Below are positions 39,255 through 51,600 of a stretch of 64,000 bases of DNA, one piece after another. The stretch spans positions 1 through 64,000 of the forward strand of contig WBMZ01010840.1 of the NCBI GenBank assembly GCA_013400975.1, read 5' to 3'. A program made the translations under genes and the position numbers. The stretch is from Atrichornis clamosus. Taxonomy: Eukaryota > Chordata > Aves > Passeriformes > Menuridae. Under the pieces are notes generated by a model. That model saw only the letters and a list, made by a program, of their open reading frames with translations. It was not told where the DNA came from and did not search any database. Position 1 is the stretch's first letter. Every line of letters starts with the position of its first letter.

Positions 39255-39515
39255 ATTATAGGAGAATGCTATTTGGAAGGAACTTTAGGAGGTGCTTATT
39301 CCAACATCCTGCTCAAAGCAGGGTCATTTCAGAGCAATGACCAGGTTAATCTGGCCATTATCTGGTGTGGTCTTTAAAACCTCCAAGGATGGGGATGTAC
39401 AGCCTCTCTGTGCAGCCTTTTCCACTGATTTCACTGCCCTTGTTGGAGGGTGTGTGGGGAAGGTTTTTCTTATATCCAGTCTGGGCCTCTTGTATAGGTC
39501 TTGCTTGAACCTTCC
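39255..39515 (-). mobile_element. CR1 LINE 3' fragment, antisense
   Basis: Diverged reverse complement of a CR1 3' end. Diagnostic phrases are visible in order: TTGGAAGGAAC, CAACATCCTGCTCAAAGCAGGG, AAAACCTCCAAGGATGGGGA, CTCTCTGTGCAGCC, then TTTTTCTTATATCCAGTCTG. Known CR1 copies read very similarly. The open frame across it (39292-39546) is an artefact of the repeat. Confidence 0.85.
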
Positions 39516-40256
39516 TAAAGGAGAGTTGAGAGGAGAATTAGTCTAATACCAATACATTCTTGAGCATATGGTGTCTTGAGATGTGGCATGATCTAGGACA
39601 GCTGTATCTTCATCTCCTACCATTGTGTTGATCATTGCTATTATGGATTGCTTTGTTTTCATTGTGTTTTGATCTAGAAAGACTCTGTGGTATAGGTAGT
39701 CAGGATCTTAGTGGTGAAATTCCATCGGTTGTACTTTCTCTGTAGTCATTTAGTTGTCAAAACAAGCTACTCTCTTAATCATGTCTTCTAAGATGAAACG
39801 TGAATTCAAAATACTGCTTTGCATTCTGTGCAGCTTTTTATAAAGTTCAAATTAGTTCTTCATAGAACTTATAATATTGATTATATGAAGCACATTTTGC
39901 CCAAATTGAAAACAGTGAGAAAAACTTGCTGCCTGTTCTGTTACTAGATACTGAATAGATGTTTAGAATACCAGTCATTTATTCAGTTACTTTGATATAA
40001 AGGCAAGTGCTTAAATTTCTGTCCCTTTTTTCCTCCTCACTGTATGTTTGTGTTCCAAACTTCTTTGTTTACTATCTGAATACACTTTAGTCTTTGTATA
40101 TATCACTGTATATTACGACAGCCCTGTAATTGTGATTGTTTGAATGCATTTTTGGAGAGTGTAACATCAGTTAATTTAATTAAAAGAACTTTCTTAGTTT
40201 ATAACTGAATCAGTTCAAAAAGGGCATAAAGTTAACTTTATAACTGAAAAATGCAG

Positions 40257-40346
40257 GCCTTAAAGAAAGATCTGTCCCAGCACAGCCAACATCACCAGAA
40301 TCTGAGGAGGCTGTCCAGCCTGCTGAAAAGTCCTACGATGAATCAG
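40257..40346 (+). CDS. ASPH: ASPH/junctate acidic-domain exon (LKERS...)
   Basis: The acceptor is ...aatgcag and the donor TCAG|gtaaga. It encodes LKERSVPAQPTSPESEEAVQ and ends KSYDES, residues 79-108 of junctate in P2 numbering. The LKERS start matches mammalian ASPH right after VLLG, confirming the direct splice from the EF-hand-like exon. The rest is Pro/Glu-rich, likely disordered and lumenal. 90 nt, symmetric phase 1. Confidence 0.94.
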
Positions 40347-41859
40347 GTAAGACTTTGCATAAATCAGAGGTGAAACAAAAGACATGATTCTTCATTTGGG
40401 TTATAGTTCTGTTTCATTAACATGCAAACCCTTTCCAAGATTTCGTGTTGCTTATTTACTGAAGTTTATTTAACAGGAATCACTGTTGATAACTTTGTAT
40501 AAATCACTGACCATGAAAAGTGTGAAGTTTTATTGTATAGAAGAGCCTCTTGTCAGCTCTCATGGTTACCATTGTAACCAAATCACACAAGAATAATATT
40601 CTGATGATGTTCAGTTCTGATTTAGATACGTTTGCAACTGTATACCCAGCCAGAATAGCAGCAGATTCTTCACCTTAAAAAAGAAACAAAAACCCCTCAA
40701 TACCAACTTAATAACATAATCAAATATTCACTTTTTCACTAAACTGAGTAGTATATATTAAATAAAAAGAGCTCCTACTGTTGAAAAAATAATAAGCAGT
40801 TTTAAAGTCTCATACTATTAGTAGAATATATTAGGATTAAGAGGGGTTCAAGAAAAAATGTATTTACATTTCAGGTATGTGATTTGCATTTCAGTGTTGT
40901 TCAGAGTACATGTATTTTCCTGTTCCTTGAAGAGGCTTATCCTGTGTGATGTTTATGTGAACCTAATACAAAAACCCACAAATAGGAGCATATGGCCGGT
41001 AAAATGGAATATAGCTTTTGTTTTAAAAGACTTACATTACTTTGCTTAAATTACCATTTATAAAACATATCCAGTTAAGATATGAATTCCTATGGTTTGT
41101 TTGTTTGTTTGTTTGGGGGGTAGGGGCTGTTGGTTTTGGTTTGGGGTTTTTTCCCTTAACTGGTACCATTTTGGATTCTTATTTGAAAATGCAGCTGTTA
41201 CCTGGTTTGGAGCTGTAGGGTTTCTCAGTATTAATTTCAGGACATTCGTATGAAGACCATACTTCATACAAATTCCTATTATGTCGTGGGCTGGTGTGTT
41301 AGATAGCCATCACTTGTCCCTGAAACCAGTTTTTGCTTTCTCCTGGCAATTCATAGCAGAACAAGACCTTGATATTGTAATGTTAGTATCTATTTTCCCT
41401 GTTTATGAAGTCAACAAGACCCTACTTTTGCAACTCACATTTTGTTGTCAAATACGACATTCTGTTGCTGCTGCCTAAATTGTAGGAAAGTAATGGATGA
41501 AAGTGTTAGTAAAATAATTCCTTAGAAGAGAGTTCTTGGTTTGAATACTTACCTGGACTTGTTACTACCCCTGAGAAAAATATATGTGCAGAAAACACAG
41601 TGTGGATAAATTCTTCCAATTCATCTTCATATTGATGGATCTAGTATGATTGATGCAATACTTTCTATATTGGAGAGTAAGCAAGACAAAACTGTTTTTC
41701 TAATTGTGTGAGTTGCAGATGTTCACGAGGTCAGTCTCTAGGGAACTTTGTGGAATGGATTAAGAACTTTATGGAGCCTACTAAAAGCTGCAGGCCTTTA
41801 GTTCATCTTTAGACTTTGCCTTTTGCACTTACCTTCACTGCAATTTATAATCCTTTTAG
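40347..41859 (+). other. ASPH: Intron, nothing but simple repeats
   Basis: 1.5 kb of AT-rich intron. A (TTTG)n run lies at about 41094-41115, followed by a G-rich stretch. No gene seen. Confidence 0.7.
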
Positions 41860-41934
41860 AGCACAAGACTGCTGACATAGAATTGGAAGAAGAAATTCGG
41901 TCTGTTCTTCATGAAGCTCTCCATTCCCAGCCTG
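41860..41934 (+). CDS. ASPH: ASPH/junctate acidic-domain exon (EIRSVLHEALHSQ)
   Basis: The acceptor is ...ccttttag and the donor CCTG|gtaatg. It encodes EHKTADIELEEEIRSVLHEA and LHSQP, residues 109-133. It aligns with the amphipathic helix in mammalian ASPH with the pattern Ile-Gln-Ser-Leu-Leu-His-Glu. It is the best conserved piece of the acidic domain. 75 nt, symmetric phase 1. The 484-bp intron after it shows nothing else. Confidence 0.93.
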
Positions 41935-42418
41935 GTAATGCAATAACACTTAGAAGTCACTGAAGAGTTTATAAATACTGCCATAGGCTAGATGAATCTC
42001 AGAGTCTGGTTTTGGTATGCACTTAAAGTACTTTGCCTGCATAAAGCATTTTTATCAGCTCATTTGTCATTTTCAAGAAACTTCAGACAGTTCAGTCACC
42101 AAATTCTAAAACCGTGTCCTCTTACCCCGAGCTGTTTGTCAGCAATAGCTCAAATCAGTCATTTGACAAAAACTTCCTCAAAATGCTGCATAGAGTGCAA
42201 GAATGGATAGAGCAGAGACGGCCTTTACTGTGGGCAAAGAAGGTCCTGGCAAGTTGGGTTTATAATGCTGGAATGTGCAGATAAGTCATCTGTCCCGCTC
42301 CCCATTCCCTTTGGAGATTAGTTGGAAAACACAGAGGGTGTACTGAAGACTGAATATTTGCTGGTAATAGAATATGCCGGAGAAAATGTATTCACTAACC
42401 ATCTGCATTATTGATTAG

Positions 42419-42580
42419 GAGAGAGACATGAAGATGTAGATGAAAGTGTAAGTGACCAGTGGCAAGTGAAGGAAGAAATACATGGAGAAACTTTTGAAGC
42501 TCCTGCAACAGATGACATACTCAGAGAATTTGAAAATGAAATGCCAGAAGCGTATGAAACACCAGATTCAGTTCAGAAAG
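42419..42580 (+). CDS. ASPH: ASPH/junctate acidic-domain exon, largest (54 residues)
   Basis: The acceptor is ...ttgattag and the donor AAAG|gtatct. It encodes GERHEDVDESVSDQWQ through ATDDILREFENEMPEAYETP and DSVQK, residues 134-187. Highly acidic; it corresponds to the mammalian segment with the Glu-Asp-rich run and an Ala-Thr-Asp motif. This low-affinity, high-capacity calcium-binding lumenal region is shared by junctate and ASPH. 162 nt, phase 1 at both ends. Confidence 0.92.
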
Positions 42581-42879
42581 GTATCTGCATGACTAAATAT
42601 ATTTTAAAATAAATTTACAGAAGAAAAACCCAACTCAGACAAATTAAAATGTCTCATTAAAACCAGAACTTGTAATTTCTGCTTACAATAGAGACTTGGC
42701 AAGTGTCAGTCACAGCATTAGTCAGCAAATAAATACATTTTAAATCAAAATAGGATATTTTAGTGCAATGTGTTTTGGAATCCAGGTAACTATATATTAT
42801 TAGTTACTGGTCTATTGGCTTTCAACAAACAATCTGTGCTCCAAATATGCATATCTCTCCCTAATAGAGGGATGACTGT

Positions 42880-43395
42880 AATCATTTGGAACGGTTTGGA
42901 TTGGAAGAGACTTTAAAGATCACCTCATTGCAACCCTCCTGCTATAAGGGACACCTTCCGCTAGATTAGATTGCTCAAAGCCCCATCCGGCCTGGCCTTG
43001 AACACTTCCAGGGATGGGGCATCCACAGCTTCTCTGGGCATCCTGTTCCAATGCTTCACCACCCTCACAGTAAAGAATTTCATCTTTATATCCAATCTAA
43101 ACCTGCCCCCTTAGAGTTTAAAGCCAAACCCTCTTGCCCTGTCACTACGTGCCCTTGTAAAAAGCCCCTCTTCAGCTCCCTTATAGGTCCCTTAAGATAC
43201 TGAAAGGCTGCAATTAGGTCACCCCAGAGCATTGTGTTCTCCAGGGTGAATCCCAGTTCTCAGCCTTTTCTCATCGGAGGGTGTTCTGTGTCCAGCCTCT
43301 CATCTACCAGCACCCCCAAATGCTTCTTGGCATGGCTGCTCTCAATCCCTTCATCCCCCATCAATCATACCTGTATGGAATCTGCTTCCAGACTT
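42880..43395 (-). mobile_element. CR1 LINE 3' fragment, antisense
   Basis: Well-preserved reverse complement of the CR1 3' region. It reads GGTTTGGATTGGAAGAGACT, GCTCAAAGCCCCATC, CTTGAACACTTCCAGGGATG, CACCACCCTCACAGTAAAGA and finally CTCAATCCCTTCATCCCCC. The element is internally deleted between about 43270 and 43305 relative to the usual CR1 order. It sits in the intron between the 54-residue exon and exon 44216. The rest of that intron is plain AT-rich sequence. Confidence 0.93.
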
Positions 43396-44215
43396 TTTGG
43401 TTTATTAAACTAAATTTTAAAGTTTATTAACACATCCTTTTCTAGACTTCATTCTCATTCTTCATTCATTCAAAAGTGGCTCCCTAACAGAATGTTATGC
43501 ATTAACCGTATTTTGAGTCCTGCAGAGACAAAGACATATAATGCTCATATCTTGTCGCCTTGGGGCATTGACAGGATGATAAAAACTGTAGCCAAAATAT
43601 TAAAGCAGAATCATATGATCTAAATCCAACTAGGGGGAAATTTTTCTGAATGCTTTTTATCTGCTCACTGAAAATTTTACATACCTCTTAATATCTCTTT
43701 TTGAAAAACCCATGTAATTGATGCCATGTAAAAGTTTTGATTGCTGAAAGTGCACTGAGATTCTTTCTTCACAACTGAAGTCACTCTTTTCAGTCTGGGT
43801 CTGTTATACCTTCTTGTTTTTGTATCTCTTTTATTCATCCACTGCACAAATTAAAGTAGGAGGCTAGAGGAGAAATTCAAATTCCGGTTACTTTAAATCT
43901 TTGCAATGAAGAAGGCAAAGTGAATATGTTCTTCTTCCTTCATATTTATATAGAAATTTCTTTGGAGAGTCATCTTTTTTTTGAGGAAATGTGTATAGAG
44001 TTTATTCCTATATACATTTTCTCAGTGTTATATCTAAGAATAAAGCTTGAAATATTTTTTTCAGTCTGTATACACATCTTGCTGCCACTGAAGAAATCTG
44101 CTTAGAATTTCAGCTGATAAATTTGACTCACTTATGTAAGATCTATTAGAGAGTTTGTATCATATTTTGTTGATTTAAAAATGTTAAAATTTGTACAAAC
44201 ATATTTGTTTCTCAG

Positions 44216-44275
44216 ATGACTATCCTGTGGCAGATGATGTTGGAGCAGTGGAGTCTGAACCATTTGAAGTTCCAG
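44216..44275 (+). CDS. ASPH: ASPH/junctate acidic exon (DDYPVADDVGAVESEPFEVP)
   Basis: The acceptor is ...gtttctcag and the donor CCAG|gtatca. It adds residues 188-207: acidic, with spaced Val, Tyr and Phe. 60 nt, symmetric phase 1. The following 1.56-kb intron shows no other feature. Confidence 0.9.
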
Positions 44276-45833
44276 GTATCATTTTGTTTTTCCAAACTCA
44301 GTAGTATTGGTTTTCTGCCTAAATGTAACAAGTTACATGAGAGAGAAAAGTAGAAAATGTTAGACTGGCTTAGGAATATGTAAGTTGGTTTTTTTTTTTT
44401 TTCTCAAAATAACTACCTGTTATTATCTTGGATATTTTTACTTTGAGATGACTGCTTCATACTTGCTATAGAAAATCTTTATGGCAAATAACAAGTGTCA
44501 GGTACAGGAACTTTGCTTTCATGGGTGCAAAAACTTTATTTACTGTGTGTTTCTGGCTGTTGTTTATGATTGGGATCTGGGTAGGCAAGTGATCTGTGGT
44601 TGTACAGTCTTAAGTGAGAATGAGATTTATTGCTTATATTGTCTACTTACAGTCTACAAGACTAAGGTTCTTCTAGACTATTTTTCTTGGCATTAGGATC
44701 ATCCAGTTTTTAACCTTTCCTTCAGGACTGTTTGTTTCTATTTGGCTGACTCTGCTATCAGAGATGGAGTCAACACCAAGGACGTAATTCTGAACTATCC
44801 TTGTACTGTCTTTCTGCACACCTTAATATATCTTGAAAGCTTTTTGAAATTTGGCTTGAGCTAAGCCAATTACCTTATAATCATCATCTTATTATGCTTG
44901 ATATCATGTAAATAGCATTAGCTCATCTTTTCCATTTTGAAGAAGCATTAGGTGGATATTACAGTTTCCCTGCTGTCTGATAAGTATTTTCTTCAGGATT
45001 CTAAAAATGTTTGTTTATTGTACAGACAGCCTCTTGCATTTATGTTAGACATTGATTTAAGTTTGGATTAGGCTTCTTATGTTTGACTCAATGTTGGCTC
45101 TGGACTTTGCACTCATGTTTGATGCCAAATGTGATGAAAGAATAGTTTTCTTTGTTTGATACAGCTAAAAGTGTTTATTCCAAACTATATGGGAGATTAC
45201 TGCTTTCCAGTTACTGGTTTAGAATCCAAGTTGTGATGCTTCCAAAGTAAAAGGATAGGTTACTTTACCTGCAGTACTGCATTTTGTCAGATGTGTCACA
45301 CTGAGTATATTAACGGCATTACAAAGAGTTGTAGTTGTAGAGGAAAATAATCCCCCAATTTAGCTGGGTAATGAAAGAATGTAAATTGCTCTCTGATTCC
45401 TGAAGTGGCATACATATTTTGCAAGGCCCATTTCTGGTTCATATATTGTCTTCTATAGATCATCACAAGAGAGCCTCCTGCATGTTAGTAAAGAAGCTAC
45501 TTTAGAATTTTGAAGATAGGGGACGTTTGCATTTTTTATTCCTATCAGAAAAATCATTACAAAATATTGATGGAGACTAATGGCTCTTGTTGGTCTCGTT
45601 TTCACACAGAGAGTATAACAGCGGGCTAGAAAGGAGAGTGCCCAACACCTTCCATTAGATTGCCATGTGTCAGGTTGCAAGTGTCAGTTTATAAAGTTTT
45701 GTCAGTTTTCAACTAAGGAGCTACATTCTGCCATGGACACACACATTGTGGATACAAGTTAAAACAATAAATTATTAAAAATATTCCATATTTTTAATTT
45801 TGAAATATTTATTTGTTCATATTTAATTTACAG

Positions 45834-45890
45834 CTTTAGATGATTATGTTGTAGATTTGGAAGAGAGAGTAAGTGATCCAGAAACTCCAG
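45834..45890 (+). CDS. ASPH: ASPH/junctate acidic exon (ALDDYVVDLEERVSDPETP)
   Basis: The acceptor is ...tttacag and the donor CCAG|gtctgt. It adds residues 208-226. The DDYVVDLEE core repeats the D-D-Y-x-V-x-D pattern of the preceding exon, suggesting the two arose by exon duplication. 57 nt, symmetric phase 1. The 519-bp intron after it shows nothing else. Confidence 0.9.
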
Positions 45891-46409
45891 GTCTGTAAAT
45901 TTTAATTACTTCAAATGATAATATAATCACGCTTTTAAAAATGTTCTAGAAAGTAATGTGTTGTATTGACTGTTTCAGCACAGTTTTATTTTCAAACAGT
46001 TTTTAGGTAGTTTCAAGTAAGCCTGGTTTTTTTGCCACTATGTTATCATTACATTTGTGAGCATAACACTCCATGAAACCAATCTACAAATACTTACATA
46101 AATATCTTGTTCTGTCAGGAGTCCCCAGTCTAATCAATTGATTGATTGTCCAACACCTTCTTATATTCCTAACTTTAAGCCTAAATACAAATATGTATAA
46201 CCTTATTATATTGTGTTTTGTGGCGTAGTTCCTGGACGTGTTTTATAATTCAGCAGTCACTTTCAAATAAAATAATGTAGTATTAAGTCAGTATGGTTAT
46301 TTCTGTTATTTTTGAGCTAAATATATGACCTGTTAAAGTTATCTTGTGTTATTTAGCTGTTGCATGAAAATTCAATTGGAATATAAAATATTAAATATTT
46401 CTATTTAAG

Positions 46410-46454
46410 GTGACTCTGAGGTAATGGTAGAAGATGCTATGGAACATTACACAG
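46410..46454 (+). CDS. ASPH: ASPH/junctate acidic exon (GDSEVMVEDAMEHYT)
   Basis: The acceptor is ...ctatttaag and the donor ACAG|gtacag. It adds residues 227-241. 45 nt, symmetric phase 1. The intron that follows holds an A/C-rich low-complexity patch at about 46520-46575. Confidence 0.88.
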
Positions 46455-47210
46455 GTACAGTCCAAAGTCTTACTTCTTTTTATTGAAGGTTCATTGAATT
46501 TTGGCCCCAAACCAAGACAATCACACAAAACCCACCCAAACAAACAAACAAAAAACCACAAAACCACACAACACCCAAGACTTTGGAGCTCATAGATAGT
46601 ATTTTTTTCAGAATGTAAATAAAAATATAGATGTAATAACTTCATAAGGAACTGATGCTAGACCATCTTCTCTGTAATGTCAGCCAAATGGGCAGAATAA
46701 TATTTTGAGGCTTGAATTTCCAGGAGAAAGGATATTGGTGTTTGAATTTGTATAGAGGTGTTTTTGTGGATAAAAAAAATTTAAATATGCCAGAGATGAT
46801 GTCAAGAAGAAAGTATCATTAATTTTTTTTTAAAAGCAAGCAAGCCATAACAAATAGATCCCAAAATTATACAGTAGAAGTTAGCTGTATATATAAGTGA
46901 TTTAAGAGTATTTTGATTCTGAATTTTAGGTAATTTGTAGATGGCTTCATGAACTGTATGAGAAAGTCTGCTGAAACTGCTTTATCTCTTTTAAGTCTGT
47001 CTTTTGATGCCAGAAAATTAATCAGTTCTTCTCACAGGATCTTTTAGATATCTTCACCTTTGCACTCTACTTAACTTTATTACAGTATGAACTGCTGTAG
47101 TTTTGGATATATTTTTTGGTCTGAATAAACTCAACATTGTGTTATTTGTGTGCCTTTATTGTCTTAAAATTCCAGGAATTTTCCTACTTATTTTCTTTTT
47201 CTTTAAACAG

Positions 47211-47246
47211 CTGATAAAGTGCATGAAGATTATAGTGAAGACCAAG
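47211..47246 (+). CDS. ASPH: ASPH/junctate acidic mini-exon (ADKVHEDYSEDQ)
   Basis: Preceded by a good pyrimidine tract (ttttctttttctttaaacag); donor CAAG|gtatga. It adds residues 242-253. At 36 nt it is the smallest internal exon in the series. Symmetric phase 1. Confidence 0.88.
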
Positions 47247-50200
47247 GTATGATAACTGCTATATTTAGTAAAATTACAGTATAAAAGTCTTTCATTAATA
47301 TGCAAGTGAAATTACTTTGTTTTAAAATTTTTCAATGCTGCCAGATTACTTTGCAAGTTCTCAGTTAAGGTTTTGAGTTGTCTCTTCACACCCTCTGTGT
47401 ATGTAAGCAATCAGTAAATCTTTAACACTGGACCAAGTTTAGAGTATGCATATACATTGTATTCCCATATTGGTCCTCTTTGCCATACTTTGTGCATATG
47501 TGGAGTTAGAATATTGAAGACTTTTCACGCCCTTTTTTTTGTGAAACCCTGGCCAAATCAACTGTGGTTTATTGCATCTGTATAAGTCAGTATTACCTTT
47601 TCACCTTGTGTGCCACTACCAGTTCTTTGGAAATTACTGTTTTAGTTTGATTTGGTTATTGATTTGCTAATGCTTGCTGAGACCAAATCAAAAAGTAACT
47701 AAGAAGAATAGTAGTCACAGCTTTGAAACATAGGTGCGTTGTGATTTCTGCTGTGATATCCTTCTGGAGACTACCATACTTCAGAATAATTAAGCATATT
47801 TTTAAGGCAGTCTTGTTTATTCCCCATGTTTATGTAACCTGAGCAAAGGACAGAGTTTCTTAACTTCAAAATCTTTGCAATAGAAAACCTTGAGGTTCAT
47901 TCTTTGTCATCAGGAAGTAGATTACAACATCCATCTTTGGGATAGAAGTCAAAATACCATTGAAAGACTTTCAGTGGCTCAAAGGTATATTTAGCCCTTA
48001 GCCTATGTCTTTTTCAGTCTACAGAAAATAATTATTTGCCTCAGTTATGATGCCCTTGACAAAATGCCTTAGCATTAATAGGATAGAAAAGAGACCTCTA
48101 GGTTTTTCCGGGGCCTATTTTTCACTTGCCTTCCAAGAGATAGCTATTTTATGATCAGTTCCTGATGAAGAATCACTTCTATTACTTCTCACTCCTAAAT
48201 ATGAAGAAGTAGAAGTTTTAATCTTTCCTTTTTCATGCTTCTTCATGTGTAGTGGTAACAGAAAATGCTTCCATGCCATTGTGAAGAGACGTCTATATCT
48301 GCTTTTTCACTAAGTTGATCAGGGAGGTTACCAAAGTAATTTGTATCAGCTTTTCATAAAATCAGTTCCTAAACCATTTCATATTCTGCAGTCTCTTCTG
48401 GCACCCTGGCACAATAACAGTGATTCACTCTATTTAGTGACTCATTCATGTGCTTCAGCAAGCAGTGGTTTCATGTGCCGTTGCCTCTGTGTGCTGCAAT
48501 GACGGTTTTAAATAGTATCAGGTAAATTCCCTTACTTCTTTGTTCTCCCGGCCCCTGGGTCGGGGAATAAAGACTTGGATTGCTGCTGCACGGAGTCCCT
48601 CTCTCCTTCTTTGCCTCTGCCTGTTGCAACTGTGTCATCCGACTGCTGCCAGCTCCTCGCAGAGGCTTGGAGCAGATTGCTCTCTAGGGAGCTAACACTC
48701 GGCCATCTAGCTTTTATTTGTGCTGCTGCCAGGACACTCGAAGCAGGTCGCCTGCTTGGCCTCCGGGCGGTCAAGCGGTCAGCGCGACACTCTTCTAAAT
48801 CCTCTGATTAGGATGATAAGGAGAATAGGAACTTCCATTCTTTTTCTCAAAAGGAAATGTTAAGGTAGCAGATTACTGTCAAAAAAATTATTATTCTTGG
48901 TTAATAACTTGCTAGGCTTCTTTATGAAGTAAATTATTCCCGCAGTTCAACATAATCCATTGAAAACTACTTTTTCCCTGATAAAGGTCCACCTTTGCAT
49001 TACATAATTTTACCTTGCTTTCAAGTTCTCCCTTGAAGACATTCTGGTTGTGAGAGAAAGCACAGTGTGTCCTTTATCCTTTTTAGAGGAATTTCATGTC
49101 AGAGCTCCATCCTGAGGTACTGTAGAAGAAAAAGACCAGTGCCTTTTTGTGACACATCATTTTTTCCCTCTGTTTTCCGTCTATGGAGTTTCAGGGCATT
49201 TGTGTTCAGTCTGTGGAATTTCAGAGAGTTTGTGTTCATGTGCTAGACACCATTTTAGCAGTTGTACCTATTTTTCATCCTTGCTGTCTCTAGGCCCATC
49301 TTTTGTGTACCTTTTGACATGCTTTTGGTTGGATTGAAAGTGAAACAGATTTGCTTTGTTTTTGGAGAAGAGCAATTTTAGCATCATTTTTCTAAAGTCA
49401 AGGATGGGATGGAGGCCATTGTGGAGATCTGAAATTCCTTCTCTCAAATGTAAAGTTTGTCGTTTTGGTGTGGGCTCCAAAACTGCTGTTGAATTACACA
49501 AGATTTACATTAAAGCCTTCGTACACAATTGTCTATGAAACAACAGAAGTATAAGCTTCTCTATTCCAGAATCAATTTGTCTTCCTCATCTCTATCAGAT
49601 GTTTTTCCCTTCTTCTTGCAAGACCCTCTGATGAAATATTTTCTCCAATCCTGCTCCTTTCTAGAGTTCTCAAAGCTGAGGGCAGTGCCAAGATGATTGT
49701 TACCCAGAGCAGTCCAATTCCTTTTGTGACTCTTGCTTCATATGGCTTGGTTCTTAATTCAGATCAGGAACCAGCTCTAATTGGTTTGCAGTTCCTATAA
49801 TCACATCACTGAGGCTATTGCTAATGCTAAAAATTCTTTGGTTGAAATAAGTGTATGTGTCCATGGCGGAGTGTAAATGGATTGATCATAGGACTTGGAA
49901 TGCAAGAACTCAGTTCTTGTACATAACTTTCAGTAGTTTTATGGTGAGTTTCCTGCAGTTTTTAGCCTTGAAATTGGAGAAAGAAAGCACGTTTGAGATT
50001 TTCATCAGAAATAAAGAGTTCTGAATGTTTTTTTAAGGTTATTCTGTAAGAGCTTTTTTCCTAAGGAGTGTAGGAAGAGCTGCGTGACCATTAGTAACTT
50101 ACAAAACAATATTAGAAAGGTGGTGGGGGGGTTGGGGTATTCTTTTTTTTCTTTATCTTATGTAAATAACTTTTTTCAGATAAGGATTAGTACCGTTAAG

Positions 50201-50723
50201 ATACTGAAACTATCCTAAACACTGAGTGAACTTTGAACTTCTTTAGTTCTAAAATTCACAGTAATTGTATATTGAAAATTTAGACAATTTAGCATTTGGT
50301 CTATTTTTAGGTATTACCTAAAGTTAAACATTGAATATTCTTAACGTTTCCTCCTCAGAATTACAAAAGTTACACTGACTGTATTCTATGAATGTAGGAG
50401 AGTTATAATAACTGTACAGAATGAAAGATTTATTGTTGTCATTGTTTTTAGCATTTCATCTGTGTAGATAGAAAGTCTTCAAATTTCAGAAATAGGTACA
50501 TTGGGTTTTGGTTTCTTTGTTTGGTTGGGTTTTTTTGTGTAGAATTTCTGCTACAAGCCCCAGAAAGGGTTCATATATCTATTCAGGCCCCGAAACCAGG
50601 GAAAGTTTTTTAAGAACTTTGCATTTATCATTAAAGAAATGAACTGGATGCTTAACAACCAGGAGTTTAGGATACTTTGTGCATATCAACCACACAGGAA
50701 CTTTATTTTTTCTTTCCTTTCAG
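47247..50723 (+). other. ASPH: Intron with a GC-rich patch and a 30-bp tandem repeat
   Basis: 3.5 kb of intron. 48540-48800 is markedly GC- and CpG-rich (see its own entry). An imperfect 30-bp tandem duplication lies at 49179-49208 and 49209-49238 (GTCTATGGAGTTTCAGGGCA-type units). No gene was recognised. Confidence 0.65.
48540..48800. repeat. GC-rich, CpG-bearing patch, possible old retroelement fragment
   Basis: About 260 bases with far higher GC and many CpGs, inside an AT-rich intron. It opens CCCGGCCCCTGGGTCGGGGA, followed directly by AATAAAGACTTGG and a pyrimidine-rich stretch, an arrangement like the R/U5 part of a long terminal repeat. On the other strand it also contains AATAAAAGC. 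No TG...CA ends, target-site duplication, primer-binding site or coding remnant could be established. The open frames across it on both strands have no recognised family. A CpG-island enhancer is another reading. Confidence 0.35.
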
Positions 50724-50762
50724 AATCAAAACACGAAAAGCAGACTGAGACTCAAGATACAG
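50724..50762 (+). CDS. ASPH: ASPH/junctate acidic mini-exon (ESKHEKQTETQDT)
   Basis: The acceptor is tctttcctttcag and the donor ACAG|gtatat. It adds residues 254-266, more mixed in charge than its neighbours. 39 nt, symmetric phase 1. The 840 bases after it hold nothing else until the candidate exon at 51601. Confidence 0.87.
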
Positions 50763-51600
50763 GTATATACATATATATGTATAAATATTTTAGTCATGTT
50801 AGCATAGAAATCATTCACTTAATCTTGCTGTTTATATATATTGAAATACATGATCTGTGTGACCTTCAGTCGTGGCAAAGGTTCATTGCAGTCTCTGCTG
50901 TTATAAAGTCAGATTTTTGACCATGAACTGAGACACTTTCTTTTAATGTGCTGTCCTTGAGGATTCATTTTTAAGGTCTCAAGTGACACGAGGTGGGGTA
51001 TTTGAGGCTTTTAATGGACAGTTGGACCACAGTAGTTCATTGCAGACACTCAACCTGCTTCTTGCAATGAGCCCTGCTCATAACCCTGCAAGCAGTGTGT
51101 AAGATCATTCAAACTGTACATGCTGTCAGTACTAGCTCTGCTTTGATGCAGACTTTTGCTGGTGCATTTGTCTAATTAGTAGAAGGAATTGCAAGTTATT
51201 TGTCTGCAGTACTCTCTCTGGGTTCTGTGTACTTTGTTGTCTTGAAATACCAGCTCTTTTGAGAGTCATCTCAGATAGCTGATTAAAAAAACCCACAATC
51301 ATTTAGTTTAGAAGGAATTAAAGACATTCTCTAATGTAAACAAATTGTATCTACTTTATCACCTTTTTCATAATCTTAGGAGGACAATGAAGTGAGTTTA
51401 AAGGTGCCCTATGAAGAGAAAACAAAAATAACTTATTTTTTGCGTGTAATCCATAATTTAAATTGTAGAATTTCTTCATTATCCTTCAAGAGGGAAATTT
51501 AGATTCACAAATGAAATGCGTGTTTATCCTAATATAAAGACTTTTTAAAGTTTATAGGTTTAAGGGGGTTTTTTTGGTTGGTTTTCACTGTGTCTAGCAG

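Noticed and set aside
48149..48213. Frame VPDEESLLLLLTPKYEEVEV after an AG at 48158, thought a possible mini-exon
   Set aside because: The acceptor lacks a pyrimidine tract and no donor fits phase 1.
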